64,000 bases of DNA from Spizellomyces punctatus DAOM BR117 (taxonomy: Eukaryota; Chytridiomycota; Chytridiomycetes; Spizellomycetales; Spizellomycetaceae): NCBI RefSeq assembly GCF_000182565.1, contig NW_015971542.1, positions 1-64,000 on the forward strand, in the 5' to 3' direction. Positions within the stretch are counted from its first letter, which is position 1. Every line of letters begins with the position of its first letter. Positions 35,351-45,237 of the stretch are shown here, piece after piece. The position numbers and the translations under genes are program-made. The notes under the pieces were generated by a model, which had not been told where the DNA came from, made no database searches, and saw only the letters and a list, made by a program, of their open reading frames with translations.

Positions 35351-37659
35351 ACTAAACCATAGCGACAACTGCTTCGGACGGGCAACTCAGCTACTACTAT
35401 ATGGCGAAAGTAGGTGTAGCCGACGCTCGATGAAATACAGGTCCAAGCACACAGCAACACCCAAACATAGCACACACAGGTATCGCGCATACTACACCCA
35501 GAGAGACAGAGAGACCTATCTCATATGGTTGCCAAGCTAGATCTTGGCACACGCCGAGGGCATGCTTTTGCGTGACTAGAACCAGGATATCAATGGCGCA
35601 GAATATGGAACTTTGACGCTGGTCTGTGGCCCCAATATCCACTGGATGACTCAAGGAACGCACAATGCATGATGGCACCGGCAAACATGGAATTCCTACA
35701 ATGGTTGGACAATGCACTTTACTGCAGAAGAATCCGGGGAGGCCAATGCCCGTGTGAGTCGGATCTTCATTTCCAGCTCATTCCCCTGGGTATTTGCTTG
35801 AGACAAGAATTGTCCGTCGCGATCGGACATATTACTTTAGAGCCAATCAGAGTGCATGCACGTGGCAAGCACCGTTCGGACATCCTGCAGCTATAAAAAG
35901 GGCGCGTTGGACAACCAGCTCCTTTCCACACAACTTTCTCACGCCTGCCAACAAAAGGAATCCTGCGCATTTCTTCCAATCTGGCGGACAGCAACCACCC
36001 CGACCCGTATAATATTTGGAGGAAATCTTGGGAAACGATGTAAACACTTTCCGCTCATTGAAGGCCTCAGAAGCGCGTTTACAGAGCTCTGATATGGGAT
36101 GTCACTGTATTCACTGGTGTTTTCGCGTATCAGTGGTGTGCGCGCAAAGGTAGTCAGTGCCCCTTTGTCCCAAACTGCGCCTGGAGGGGCTGATATTCAC
36201 CGTCTGCCTGCAAGGGCTTATATCACCGCATTCAGCTCGTATCTTGGTGATGCCGGGCCGCTGGACTAAGGAGTACCTTGGGATGAAGTCTGTGGGCCTT
36301 TGTAGCATCACCCTAGGGTGGTTAGACTTAGTCGCACACTCTAGTGTAGTCTCACCTGTTAGCGCAATATCTTTAATGATCAAAACATTGCGTGGAGAGC
36401 AGGCATCGGCTGCGCAATATCTTTGAAGATGAAAACATTGCGCGGAGAACAGGCAGCCGATGCGGGTAACCGTTTCTCGGGACTAGGGTACTACCCCGGC
36501 GACGACCTTTGCTCTAATACTACCATACCGCTTACCTAAGGGCTATGGTCTCACCACTGATACGCTGCTGGACCCTGTGCTTATTTCAGAGATTCCTTTT
36601 CAGAGCACTAGAGACGACCCAACTCGTACCCGTAATTATCCAAGGCGAATATGCAAGTCAACGGTAACTTGGAGTGGGCCTCAGAGATGAATGTGTAGCT
36701 TTCTGTAGGATATTTCTTCTTCTCCTCCACCAATGCTACTGAAAATACATGCTGCCCAGCCAATATTTGTGACTCATCGGAAACCTTTGCAATAGCCTCA
36801 CATCCTGCCATTTCTACTGCAACCATCATGGAATTGCGTAATTTGGTCGGAATAGCTAGTTGCGCATTGGCGTGCGGATGCATGGAGGGACGTTGCGGAC
36901 ATGGCATGTCCTCCTCAAACGCATTAATTTAGTACCGTCTATTGTTATTGTTGGTGGATTAAGCGTCTAAGGGATAGATGCATGTCAAAAGGAGGAAAGA
37001 AAAATATCATATCATATAAGGAATGCAAAATGTAGCAAAGGCATTTAGTTTGCTTTGCATTACTACGCATATTAGGTGTTGAGACAAAAAGGAGCAAATC
37101 AGAGTAATGAATTGACATATGCACAATGCACGGCATACGCAGCTGCCCATTTGTTTATACGACTCTGCGATTCTGCAATTAAAAAGTACTACAAGGTTCT
37201 TTGCTTTTCCAGTACGATGGTCCATCCCAGTCTAGTGATACTTCAACGTAAAACAGACATATTTCCCATGTACCATAGTTTGCAAAAAGCCACGAACCCT
37301 TTCGAGTTGATTCTCAACACATGCAGTAAATTTCAATGTGTGCCATTGTGCCTATTGTTTAAAGGAAAAACTAGTAGGAGAGCACAAACGGCTATAGTAT
37401 GGCATTTGGCCGTTTGCCTACAATACTCTGATTGCACCCACCAAAAGTCATGTTCTGACAGGTGGAATTTGGAGCTGGCAAAAAGGATGGGCTTTGCACG
37501 CACCCGATTCAGGTCATTACTATAATTCACACATGGGCAAGCCTCGAGTGTATGTACCGTTAATGTAGATGACGACCCCAGCAGTCCCATGCCGTCATAA
37601 ACCCCCGTCATGGGGCCTGTCAAAAGCTTATCATTCCCGCTGACCACAATCGAGCTTCT
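35351..37659. other. Gene-poor island, no supported gene
   Basis: About 2.3 kb with only short frames. A TATA-like CTATAAAAAGGGC lies near 35891-35903, but the frames after it (to 36092) lack motifs. A 50-bp tandem duplication sits at 36362-36461. The island may be remnants of more than one inserted element, since it begins with the copia relic. Confidence 0.5.
36362..36461. repeat. 50-bp tandem duplication
   Basis: Two adjacent copies, 36362-36411 and 36412-36461, both begin GCGCAATATCTTT, share AAAACATTGCG and GGAGA and AACAGGC-like words, and differ at several bases. Divergence suggests it is not very recent. Confidence 0.7.
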
Positions 37660-37667
37660 TATAAAAG
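37660..37667 (+). promoter_or_regulatory. TATA box candidate
   Basis: TATAAAAG at 37660-37667 is a clean TATA element on the plus strand. It precedes the tandem repeat region and the small gene at 38038. The distance to that ATG (about 370 bp) is long, so the transcript may start inside the repeats. Confidence 0.4.
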
Positions 37668-37697
37668 GCGCTCCCCCGCTGCTCCACCTCTCACCAT

Positions 37698-38020
37698 CAA
37701 AATTAGTGGCCCGTACACAGCCTGTTTGCAGGTGGTAGTACTGGTTCAAGGGCTGACGCCCACTCACCAGAGGCCGGACGTCCGACGTCCGGCCTCTGTC
37801 GCATCGCTCACGTCCAAAATTAGTGACCGTACACAGCCTGCAAGAGCAGGTGGTAGTACTGGTTCATGGAGGTAGCTTTGCAACTGCCCAGGTTTGTTCC
37901 CTTGCCGTCTTCTTGTTCACCGTACAGAGCCTACACACTCAGGTGAAAGTACTGGTGCAAGAAGCTTTACGCTCGGGAACTGCCCGGTTTTTCTCCCTTG
38001 CTATCTTTCTTCTATTTGTT
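37698..38020. repeat. Three-copy degenerate tandem repeat upstream of 38038
   Basis: The block CAAAATTAGTG followed by CCGTACACAGCCTG and GGTGGTAGTACTGGTTCA starts at 37698 and again at 37815. A third, more diverged copy (CCGTACAGAGCCTAC, GTGAAAGTACTGGTGCAAG) starts near 37919. Copy starts are 117 and about 93 bp apart. The first copy is longer because it contains the palindrome at 37768. Translated, copies 2 and 3 keep the same open frame. Confidence 0.75.
37768..37798. repeat. 31-bp perfect inverted repeat
   Basis: Arms of 15 bp (37768-37782 and 37784-37798) are exact reverse complements around one central base. Each arm is GC-rich and contains GGCCGGACGTC or its complement. In DNA it can extrude as a cruciform, and in RNA it would make a very stable hairpin. 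It lies inside the first unit of the tandem repeat. Confidence 0.9.
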
Positions 38021-38037
38021 GAAACCCTTGTCCGAAG

Positions 38038-38439
38038 ATGCCGCCCGAACCGGTTGTTCTCAAGAAGCCTGCCCTCGACCCTCCGGACGCCGTAGATGCC
38101 CCTCCTCCAACTTTTAACCCATTCCAATGGAGTAAAGTGGACCTTCTTCGCTGGGGATCTATCCTGGGCAACATAGTTTTTGGATGGAACGTTGGGACTG
38201 TTCGTTCCGTACCCCCGCGTGCCATGAATCTTTTATATCGGACCCAAACGGTTGGGCGGAATCAAAGAGGCTCTCGTCCTGAGAATGCTTGGACTGCTGA
38301 TGCACCTGGAGCTCCACCGGCGCCGGATCCTTTTGTTGCTTATGTCGATTCCTTGCTTCAGAGTGTCATAGGAAACAATGCAGCACATCGAGCGAGATAT
38401 ACTCAGAAAAACCAATTTCGTAAATTAAACATAGAATGA
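38038..38439 (+). CDS. Small Pro-rich hypothetical protein
   Basis: Open frame of 133 residues from an ATG to TGA. No family recognised. The N-terminal part is Pro-rich (PPEPVVLKKPALDPPDAVDA, then PPPTFNPFQWSKVDLL). A moderately hydrophobic stretch follows (LLRWGSILGNIVFGWNVG), which is short for a membrane span. The C-terminal third has APGAPPAPDPFVAYVDSLL and ends basic (YTQKNQFRKLNIE). Composition is natural, and the gene ends 70 bp from the convergent acyltransferase gene. The upstream region is a tandem repeat, so the promoter or 5' UTR has been rebuilt by duplication. Expression is unproven. Confidence 0.45.
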   Translation: MPPEPVVLKKPALDPPDAVDAPPPTFNPFQWSKVDLLRWGSILGNIVFGWNVGTVRSVPPRAMNLLYRTQTVGRNQRGSRPENAWTADAPGAPPAPDPFVAYVDSLLQSVIGNNAAHRARYTQKNQFRKLNIE

Positions 38440-38509
38440 TATCCATAAGTAATAATATCTAATAGTCCACAATTAAATCCGTCGCTCTAAGCAAAATAGA
38501 AAATAACAT

Positions 38510-40313
38510 CTACAGGTCCTTTTTCACTTTGGCTGCCTCCGATGCATCAACCATTTTTACATACTCTTGGAAGGCAGTTTCGAATTCCTTTGTAATGGAA
38601 AGCGCAGCACCTGGTCCAAAGAGACCAGGCTCTTCTTCATCCAAGTCCATGTTGACACTCAATGTCACATGGCCCTGGTAGGTATATACAGCGCAGGAGA
38701 CGCTGTTTGGCATAGCTTGAGGGATGAACGCAACCATGGCATCAATGTTGTGGGTGCCCCACTTGAGAGGCACGGCCGGTCCAGGCACATTGGTTAGTAC
38801 ACCGTGGAGTTTGTACGCTGCACCAAGAGCACTAGAAAAGGAAAAACGTAAGAAATACGCGCTTCAATTCAGCAGGGAAATTCGGCTCGCAACTTACAAG
38901 GAAGGCAGGGCATTGGGGTACCGGTAGAAAATCTCTTGTGGGAAGTAGTGGAAAGCAGCTTCCGGACTCGATTTCCCACTCCTCATGTTCTTGCTGACAG
39001 ACTTGACTCTCTTGACCAGATCCACGCTGGGGCCATTAGGAATAGAGAGCATGTACCCGCTAGTTTTATTAGAGGTCGAAAAATCGGTCACGGCACGCAT
39101 TGAGGTCGGAATCATAAGCCAGAGATTGGGATCGCGGGGAGCATTGTTACGTATGAGGTGGCCATCCAAGGCTGCTCCGACGCAGGCGGTCAAGACATCG
39201 TTTACGGTGACGTTGAAGTGATTCTTGACTTTCTTTACATCTTCTAGGCTTACAGAGTGGGTCCATGCTGTCTGCTTCTTATTTGTTCTTTTCGATCTTG
39301 TGTAGGATTTGCGGCGGCTGGCAAGGAAGATGAGGATATTGGCAAGGTAGAGTGCAATGCCGTAGAGCAAGAACATGAAGGTGAACACTTGTCGTTGGAC
39401 GTATTTGAAGGCGGCCTGCTGAGAGGGAATACGGGAAAGGATGGTCGCGGGCTTCTTTTCACTTTCGACGACTTTGCTGACTGTCTTGGGCTTTGCAATG
39501 TTCCGACCAGCAGAGTATTGAAGCTTTGAAGCATCAACAGTAGGATCAAGTGATGCAACATAGGTGAGGAATGTACGGACGAAACCCTGTCCGTCGGCAA
39601 TGGCATGCTGAAAGGCATCACACGAAATGTTGAGGATATGTTCAAATGTTGAAACGTTATAGTGATAATACTTACGTGTGCGATCCACAGAATAGCACTT
39701 CGTTCTCCGCCATCCAAGCCCTCAAACCAATAGCACCGCCATAATGGAAGGCCAAAGTCCATATGTTCACCGCATAGCTCGCCAGATACTTGCATTAGCT
39801 GCTCTTCGGTCCCTGGGGACGGCTGAAGTAAGCGGTGCAACATGTGAGCGTCACGTGAGAGCGACCAGTTGCACTAAAAACGGCATTCAATTACCAGCTG
39901 CACCGACAGAAAATGCTTGTCCAAATCGTACTCGTCGTGCTTTACCCAGTAAGGCCTGGCGAATACGCCGGGAGGACGGACAATTCTTTGCTTGCATCGC
40001 TCGAATGTGTCGGCAAAATGACCGATTTGAGACCGCATTTCTTCCCTCGATATTTTCTTGTTGAAATAGTAGAGGCCAGCCACGTTCATCTGTCCAGCCG
40101 ACAACGGTTAGACATGTTGCCGGCCCGAAGCGTGTTAGGCGATAAAGAACGTACATTATGGTATTTATCTTCCATGATCAAGAACAAGTTGTCCCTTCCC
40201 GTAAGGTATTCTATCCTGTCCGAGACCGCGACTTCCGTGTCCTGTTGTTGTTGCGTGAGGGATGCATTGTCGGCGTCGTTGGCCGATGCCTCGGGAGCGA
40301 CCTTGACGGGCAT
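38510..40313 (-). CDS. WS/DGAT-type acyltransferase (HHxxxDG)
   Basis: Exons 40155-40313, 39895-40089, 39676-39822, 38898-39607 and 38510-38831 give 510 residues. After splicing the active-site motif reads HHAIADG; the intron at 39608-39675 separates the two histidines. Other family marks are DRIEYLTGRDNLFLIMED at the start, LPLWRCYWFEGLDGG before the motif, VKNHFNVTVNDVLTACVGAA in the second half, and TNVPGP near the end. Such enzymes transfer acyl-CoA to fatty alcohols or diacylglycerol, forming wax esters or triacylglycerol. A membrane segment (FTFMFLLYGIALYLANILIF) lies in the middle, as in eukaryotic members. The start is the ATG at 40311-40313. An earlier in-frame Met at 40394 is less likely. 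Probable location is the ER or lipid droplets (inference). Confidence 0.85.
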
Positions 40314-40851
40314 GGCTGCAAAGTTCAACGTTCTGGGGAGTAAAGAAAAAAACACGGAAATCTCCAAAGGTTCCTCGTTATAAAAAGGACACAAAATGCG
40401 GAGTGTGAAATCGGGAGATTATTTCTTCCTTTGGGCAATAACTGCGATTTGTGATATTGGCAACTGGTCGGATGAATCATTTCATCCTTTATGGCTGTGC
40501 CTACTTGAACATGGCTGTGCCATGGGTATCTGATGGCTATGCCACACGTTATGTCCGTAATCGCACGAGGAAAATATTTTTTACAGTTTCTTCTGTTGGA
40601 TTACTTCATGCTTACGCCATTTCTTGGCGCAGTAGCTACCCTGAATGCAACCACATTGGAACCATTCTCGTCGCGCCTCCAAGGCCTCCACCCGTTTGCG
40701 TTCCCGGAGCTCTTTTTTTGTTTGAGTTCTTGGCGATTATAGTAAATTTGTGTGAAGAGGAATTAGGATATTTGCTTTCGGGGACCTCTAGGCGCAAAGG
40801 ATATCTTGTACGCTTCTTACGTTTGAGCACTTGCGTGCAGAGCACTGGACT

Positions 40852-42261
40852 ATGGAGGACACTGGCAAGTCTACATGGAAGCGCCTGTTGTCGCTGCGGA
40901 GATCGAAATCAACGTCTCACGCAAGCAGACGCGGTGCCCGTGGCAGGTCGCCTGTCAATGAAAACGCGTTTGATCAGAATACTGGACCGCGCAGCGCCTC
41001 TCCGTCGCGAAGCGAGTTCACGACCGCACCTCTGCCAGCGTCACCGCTTGCCTCTCTAACGTCGAGTCAATTGACGGTTTTAGCGGCGTCTGTCTTACAT
41101 CAGCTAGAGAGCGACCCACGGCACCCGACCGAATCCCCAGCCCCTGCGTTGGTGGCCGCGCGTGCCTTGGCTTCCCCCCACCGGCACTCGGTGGCTTTGG
41201 CGTCGAAAGCAAATGTAAAGCTTGCGCAGCTGCCGGAGAATCAACTACATAGACTTGCACTGGATGTAGAAGACGAGTGTGAACGAAGATTTCCAGATTT
41301 GGCAGTGTCTGCTGTCTCGGTGGTCGCGCAGAAAGACGTGGAGACGGTGCAACGCGGAAGCAGAACATTCCTGTCATTGTCCAGGAGAGCACATTCAGAG
41401 TTTCGGAATGACACAGCAGTATGGCTCGCCGAAGGTGACTATGATGAAGACGAGGTGGAAATAGTGCCAAATACAACGAATGGCGAAATGATGGCCAGCG
41501 AACCCAACTTTGAGCAACCTGACTTGGAGCCTGCGCCAACCATTAGAATTCCCCCTCGCCGCTTTGTTCTGCGCTCAACCAACAGGATTGATACCAAGGA
41601 GGGCGCGGGTGCACAGTCAGACGAAATGTCAGATGTGGAGACTAGTTTTGTCCGAGAATATGGCTCACGCGTCATCTCTGAGAGTCAACAATTCTTTGAC
41701 AAATTGGATACTAGCGAATGTTTAGATAATATTCCTCGGAAGCCAGTAAGCACCAATTCACAAACCACCCTCATCGAGGAAGGCGTAGAGAATCTCCCAG
41801 CGCTGCCAAACTCACAACTACCGAGAATCGATACAAAGATGAATGCAAAGACGGCGTCCATGCGAACAAGTCCGAGTAGCCCAAATGCACCAAATTCTCC
41901 CAGCCTCAAACCCTTTACCGCCGCGCTCTCTATCCTTACAACACCACAACTTCTTGCAGCCGTTCGCGACGTGAGAGGTATCATGGCACGAAGGCACAAC
42001 CCATACGGAGCAGCCAAAACGCATCGACGCAATAACTCGAATGTTACGGTAAAAAGTTCAAAGAGTGTTGGAGAGTCTGAGCCTGCACTTTCGGAAACAT
42101 CAGATGATGACGACGAAAACCTTACGTACTGCGAGCAGCTCCTCCTCCGCCTACCGATGAGCAGAATAAGGATCATTTGGGCAGCGGTAGCAGATGAAGT
42201 CCGGCGAAGAGGATTGGATGTGAATGTGCATTCCGATTTGGATCCGCTTACGACTGTTTAA
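40852..42261 (+). CDS. Polarity-type protein with four Spa2/GIT-homology-like motifs
   Basis: Single exon, 469 residues. The Spa2/GIT homology motif has the form L-S-x-x-Q-F-x-x-L-x-x-D-V-x-D-E-x-x-R-R. Four related stretches are visible: LTSSQLTVLAASVLHQLE (about 69), LPENQLHRLALDVEDECERR (about 126), LTTPQLLAAVRDVRGIMARR (about 362) and LPMSRIRIIWAAVADEVRRR (about 435). Between them the chain is Ser/Pro/Glu-rich and probably disordered; residues 1-40 are strongly basic. In yeasts Spa2-type proteins are scaffolds of the polarisome, linking MAP-kinase modules and actin nucleators to growth sites. Similarity here is by motif only, so the assignment is tentative. The start ATG (MEDTGKSTWKRLL) is the first in frame. 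Confidence 0.55.
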   Translation: MEDTGKSTWKRLLSLRRSKSTSHASRRGARGRSPVNENAFDQNTGPRSASPSRSEFTTAPLPASPLASLTSSQLTVLAASVLHQLESDPRHPTESPAPALVAARALASPHRHSVALASKANVKLAQLPENQLHRLALDVEDECERRFPDLAVSAVSVVAQKDVETVQRGSRTFLSLSRRAHSEFRNDTAVWLAEGDYDEDEVEIVPNTTNGEMMASEPNFEQPDLEPAPTIRIPPRRFVLRSTNRIDTKEGAGAQSDEMSDVETSFVREYGSRVISESQQFFDKLDTSECLDNIPRKPVSTNSQTTLIEEGVENLPALPNSQLPRIDTKMNAKTASMRTSPSSPNAPNSPSLKPFTAALSILTTPQLLAAVRDVRGIMARRHNPYGAAKTHRRNNSNVTVKSSKSVGESEPALSETSDDDDENLTYCEQLLLRLPMSRIRIIWAAVADEVRRRGLDVNVHSDLDPLTTV

Positions 42262-42535
42262 TTTGGTGGCTGGACATTGTTCAGGCATAATGCTGCTATA
42301 GATGGGTAGCCAAAGGTAGAAGTAGAGTTATCTTTGTGCTAGCATTCTTTATATTTGCTTTTTAGTTTAGCGTATACCCCAGGTTCTGTAATGTTATCAT
42401 GTAATAATCGTTAATCTTAACTATAATAATCATTATTCTATTGCATTCCGTAATCAAACGCGTTGGTCGCGACAGTTCATCTTGCGCTTTCCTCGCCAGC
42501 ACCTCGCACCACCTTCCTTCAAACATACCATCACG

Positions 42536-43525
42536 ATGTTTCGCACACCTCGCATCGTCCCTGCCATTAGCGTGCTTTTCCTTCTCTCGCTAGCATCCTT
42601 TGTGAATGTAATCCGAAAGACAGTGCCAGTCCTCGGCGCACCCATCCATGGTCAAAGCTACTTGGCAGAGCTGCAAGCGAACGATTTCCCAAAGATTATA
42701 CATCAGAGTTGGAAGACGTCTAAAGTACCGATGGTACGTGTATGAGGGTCGCAAATAAAGAAAATACAACGCCCCCCGCTCATCTTGACGAATCAACATT
42801 GGCAGCGCTTTCAAAAGTGGATCAACACCTGGCAAGATCAAAATCCAGAGTGGACGTACATTCTCTGGACCGACGAAATGAATCGTCTACTGATCGCCAA
42901 CCATTACCCCTGGGCGCTCTCTACGTACGACAATCTCCCTTTACCCATTGAACGCGCCGACATGGTCCGGTACTTTTATCTCCACCGCTTTGGAGGCATT
43001 TACGCTGACCTTGATATGGAGTGCCTCGAGTCGATGAACAAGCTTATCATGACGTATGCGCCGGACTATATAGCCAATGGCTCAGCTGTCGTCCTCTTGG
43101 GACACATGTCTGAGGATTACGAATTCGAGCACAATATTCCCAACGCATGGATGGCGGGTACACCAGGACACTCTTTCTGGATGCACATGGCAAATACCAT
43201 TCTAGAAGCTGCCAACCAGAACGCAACGGATAACGCGGAAAAAACCACGGGGCCTGTGGCATTGAAGAATACCTTGATGAAATATGTGGCGACGGTCGGC
43301 GCTGAGGATCGTGATTCTATCCGTGTTCTCCCACCTGGAATTATTTACCCGCATGATTGGCATGATTATGCGGGAGAGGATGTGGGGCCAATTTGCTGGG
43401 CCAAAAATGAAGGATTTGATGAAGTCAAATGTAAAGAGGCTGTTGTGACAAGGAAGGCGTTCACGATGACCTACTGGACTCATTCCTGGGAAGGCGACTG
43501 GTATAAAGGATATGACAATGCTTGA
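42536..43525 (+). CDS. GT32 (OCH1-like) glycosyltransferase, type II membrane
   Basis: Exons 42536-42733 and 42806-43525 give 305 residues. An N-terminal signal anchor (IVPAISVLFLLSLASFVNVI) precedes the catalytic domain. Family marks are IPKIIHQSW-like FPKIIHQSWKTS, ILWTDEMNRLL, ERADMVRYFYLHRFGGIYAD with the DXD motif in DLDME, and HSWEGDWYKG near the end. OCH1/SUR1-type enzymes add mannose or another hexose from a nucleotide sugar in the Golgi, to N-glycans or inositol-phosphoceramide. The acceptor here is unknown. Length is short for the family but the domain looks complete. The start codon lies in a TCACGATGTTT context just before the anchor. Confidence 0.87.
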
Positions 43526-43798
43526 ACGGCATGACCGCTAGTGAGAAACGAAGGCGGTTCCTACTGTATGTTACTTATGTGCAAAGTTTTCATTTCTTGG
43601 CGTATATTTGCAATGTACCTCTACGTTTGAGAAATATTTATATATAAGGATGTTATCTGATATTTTGGATCGAAAGGTTATATATTCATTATAATGGAGT
43701 GACAGCACACTTCTATGGATACGAGGGAACTATGTAAAAAACAAGAGGCCGATGTCTATATACAGTAAAGGAGACGCAACAGCCTAAATACACTAATA

Positions 43799-44797
43799 TT
43801 AACATATGGCTGCCTTGGCTATCACAGACGATGAACCACTGCTCTTCATAGTAGGTCCATCACATTTACGCCCAACGTGGGAAACAAACTTTTGGAGTCT
43901 GACCAAGGTCTGCTCCATAGAATAGCAGTCATTTCTCTTTTGACGTAGGTCCTCAGCAATGGTGCAATACTGCCAGCACGCCGCAACGAGAATCAATAAC
44001 CTGTAGCCAGCCATGGACACCTCACGCAACCGATCATACGTGATCTGAGGATCTACCATGAGGATGCGTTCTACTCGCTTGACATTTGCGAATGGAATGA
44101 AATCAACACCGACACGGAGGTTCATCAGCCAAGTTTTGAACTCGTAGCGGCTCATGCACTTTTTGATGGTAGGCCACGGCATCGTAGCATCCACGAAATA
44201 ATCTTCAACGGAATCTCCAAAGGATTGCTGTACTTTTCGACGGTTTGCTACAGAGCTGTCAACACCCTTGAGAATGCAGAGACATTCGCAAACCGTTTGC
44301 AATTCGGGAGGGGGTGCGGAATACCATATCGCTTCGGTGAGCTCGTTGAGCGACACATTCCTCAAATAAGCTCGATAGTGACTCAGATCGCCGTGCTTTT
44401 CTCGTTCAGTTTCCCGATAGATCCTGTTGGCTTCAGTTATCTTTTCTCCCAACTCAACCAGTTTCGTCTCGAAACGGGCAAGGAGCACGACAGTTGCGAG
44501 TGCCGAATATCTCTTTGAAATACAGCGCATAATACAAACATGCTTTGTGGGCATGCTCTCAAAGAGAATGAGCAAGAGTTCGTTGGGAAGGTGTGGGAAA
44601 GAGGGTCGGGGCTTAGAGGAGGATACGACTGGGACAGGAGCGGTATCAGCAGAGAGCTTCTTGTGGAGAGTTGTGGTTGAAAACTGGGGCATCTTGAGAA
44701 GTGATTTTGGGGAAGGGGATGAAAAGATGGTTGAAGTCCTATTACGGGGAGATGCAGACAATGACCTTTGGGCAGAACCTCGCGATGGGGAATTCAT
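43799..44797 (-). CDS. F-box-like protein
   Basis: Single exon, 332 residues. After a Ser-rich N-terminus (SAQRSLSASPRNRTSTIFSS) comes FPHLPNELLLILFESMPTKH followed by CIMRCISKRYSALA, which fits an F-box-like motif (LP-E-L-IF---LP----RC--VSK-W). The rest is helical with ELTEAIWYSAPPPELQTVCE and DFIPFANVKRVERILMVDP, without recognisable LRR, WD or Kelch repeats. F-box proteins bring substrates to SCF ubiquitin ligases through Skp1; the substrate here is unknown. It lies 400 bp downstream of the CTF4 stop on the same strand, and that gap shows no other gene. Confidence 0.65.
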   Translation of the reverse strand: MNSPSRGSAQRSLSASPRNRTSTIFSSPSPKSLLKMPQFSTTTLHKKLSADTAPVPVVSSSKPRPSFPHLPNELLLILFESMPTKHVCIMRCISKRYSALATVVLLARFETKLVELGEKITEANRIYRETEREKHGDLSHYRAYLRNVSLNELTEAIWYSAPPPELQTVCECLCILKGVDSSVANRRKVQQSFGDSVEDYFVDATMPWPTIKKCMSRYEFKTWLMNLRVGVDFIPFANVKRVERILMVDPQITYDRLREVSMAGYRLLILVAACWQYCTIAEDLRQKRNDCYSMEQTLVRLQKFVSHVGRKCDGPTMKSSGSSSVIAKAAIC

Positions 44798-45169
44798 TTC
44801 CGTGTGTGTTGTGCACAGATGAGGGTTTCTGGTTTGTTGGGAAAAGCTCTAAAAAAGGTTCCTTTAAGTCAAAAGGGCTCCTCTTGTTCCCCCCCGTCCA
44901 AAAAGGAAGGGAGATCTTGCAGTGTTTTACAACGAAAAGCCGCGACGCTTCTTCTCCTTTAATTTGGGCGAACGGCGAGTCCCTATTTTTAGCAACGATT
45001 TTCGATATGAAATTTGGGCTATTTTTAGGTGAGATGCATTACAGGATGCGATGCACAAAAGAATATCCGCTGGTGAACAGCAAAGACGTCAAACAGTTCA
45101 ACTGGACTAGGTAAAAAAGAATGGGATATGATTTACAAACCAACGCCTCTATTTTGCCCAAATGTCCTT

Positions 45170-45237
45170 AACCTTTCGCAATTCCCTTTCCCTTCCGGTC
45201 AAAAACCTTTGGCAATTCCCTTTCCCTTCCGGTCAAA
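45170..45237 (-). repeat. 34-bp tandem duplication spanning the CTF4 stop codon
   Basis: Copies 45170-45203 and 45204-45237 differ at one base. On the minus strand each reads TTTGACCGGAAGGGAAAGGG and on to the end of the gene. In the upstream copy the CTF4 frame gives FDRKGKGIAKGF and then TGA. The downstream copy, in its own frame, gives FDRKGKGIAKG and TAA, evidently the older gene end. Because 34 is not a multiple of 3, the second copy is now out of frame and untranslated. Confidence 0.9.

Noticed and set aside
37823-38095. Plus frame with repeated hydrophobic segments as a gene
   Set aside because: It begins with GTG rather than ATG, lies within tandem repeats and overlaps the 38038 gene in another frame. 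Kept as a repeat finding only.
39250-39843. Minus frame of 197 residues beside the acyltransferase exon
   Set aside because: Only its first part (39676-39822) is an exon; the remainder is the shadow of exon 4 in another frame.
40380-40387. TATAAAAA as TATA box of the acyltransferase gene
   Set aside because: The element faces the plus strand, whereas the gene is on the minus strand, where it reads TATAAC.
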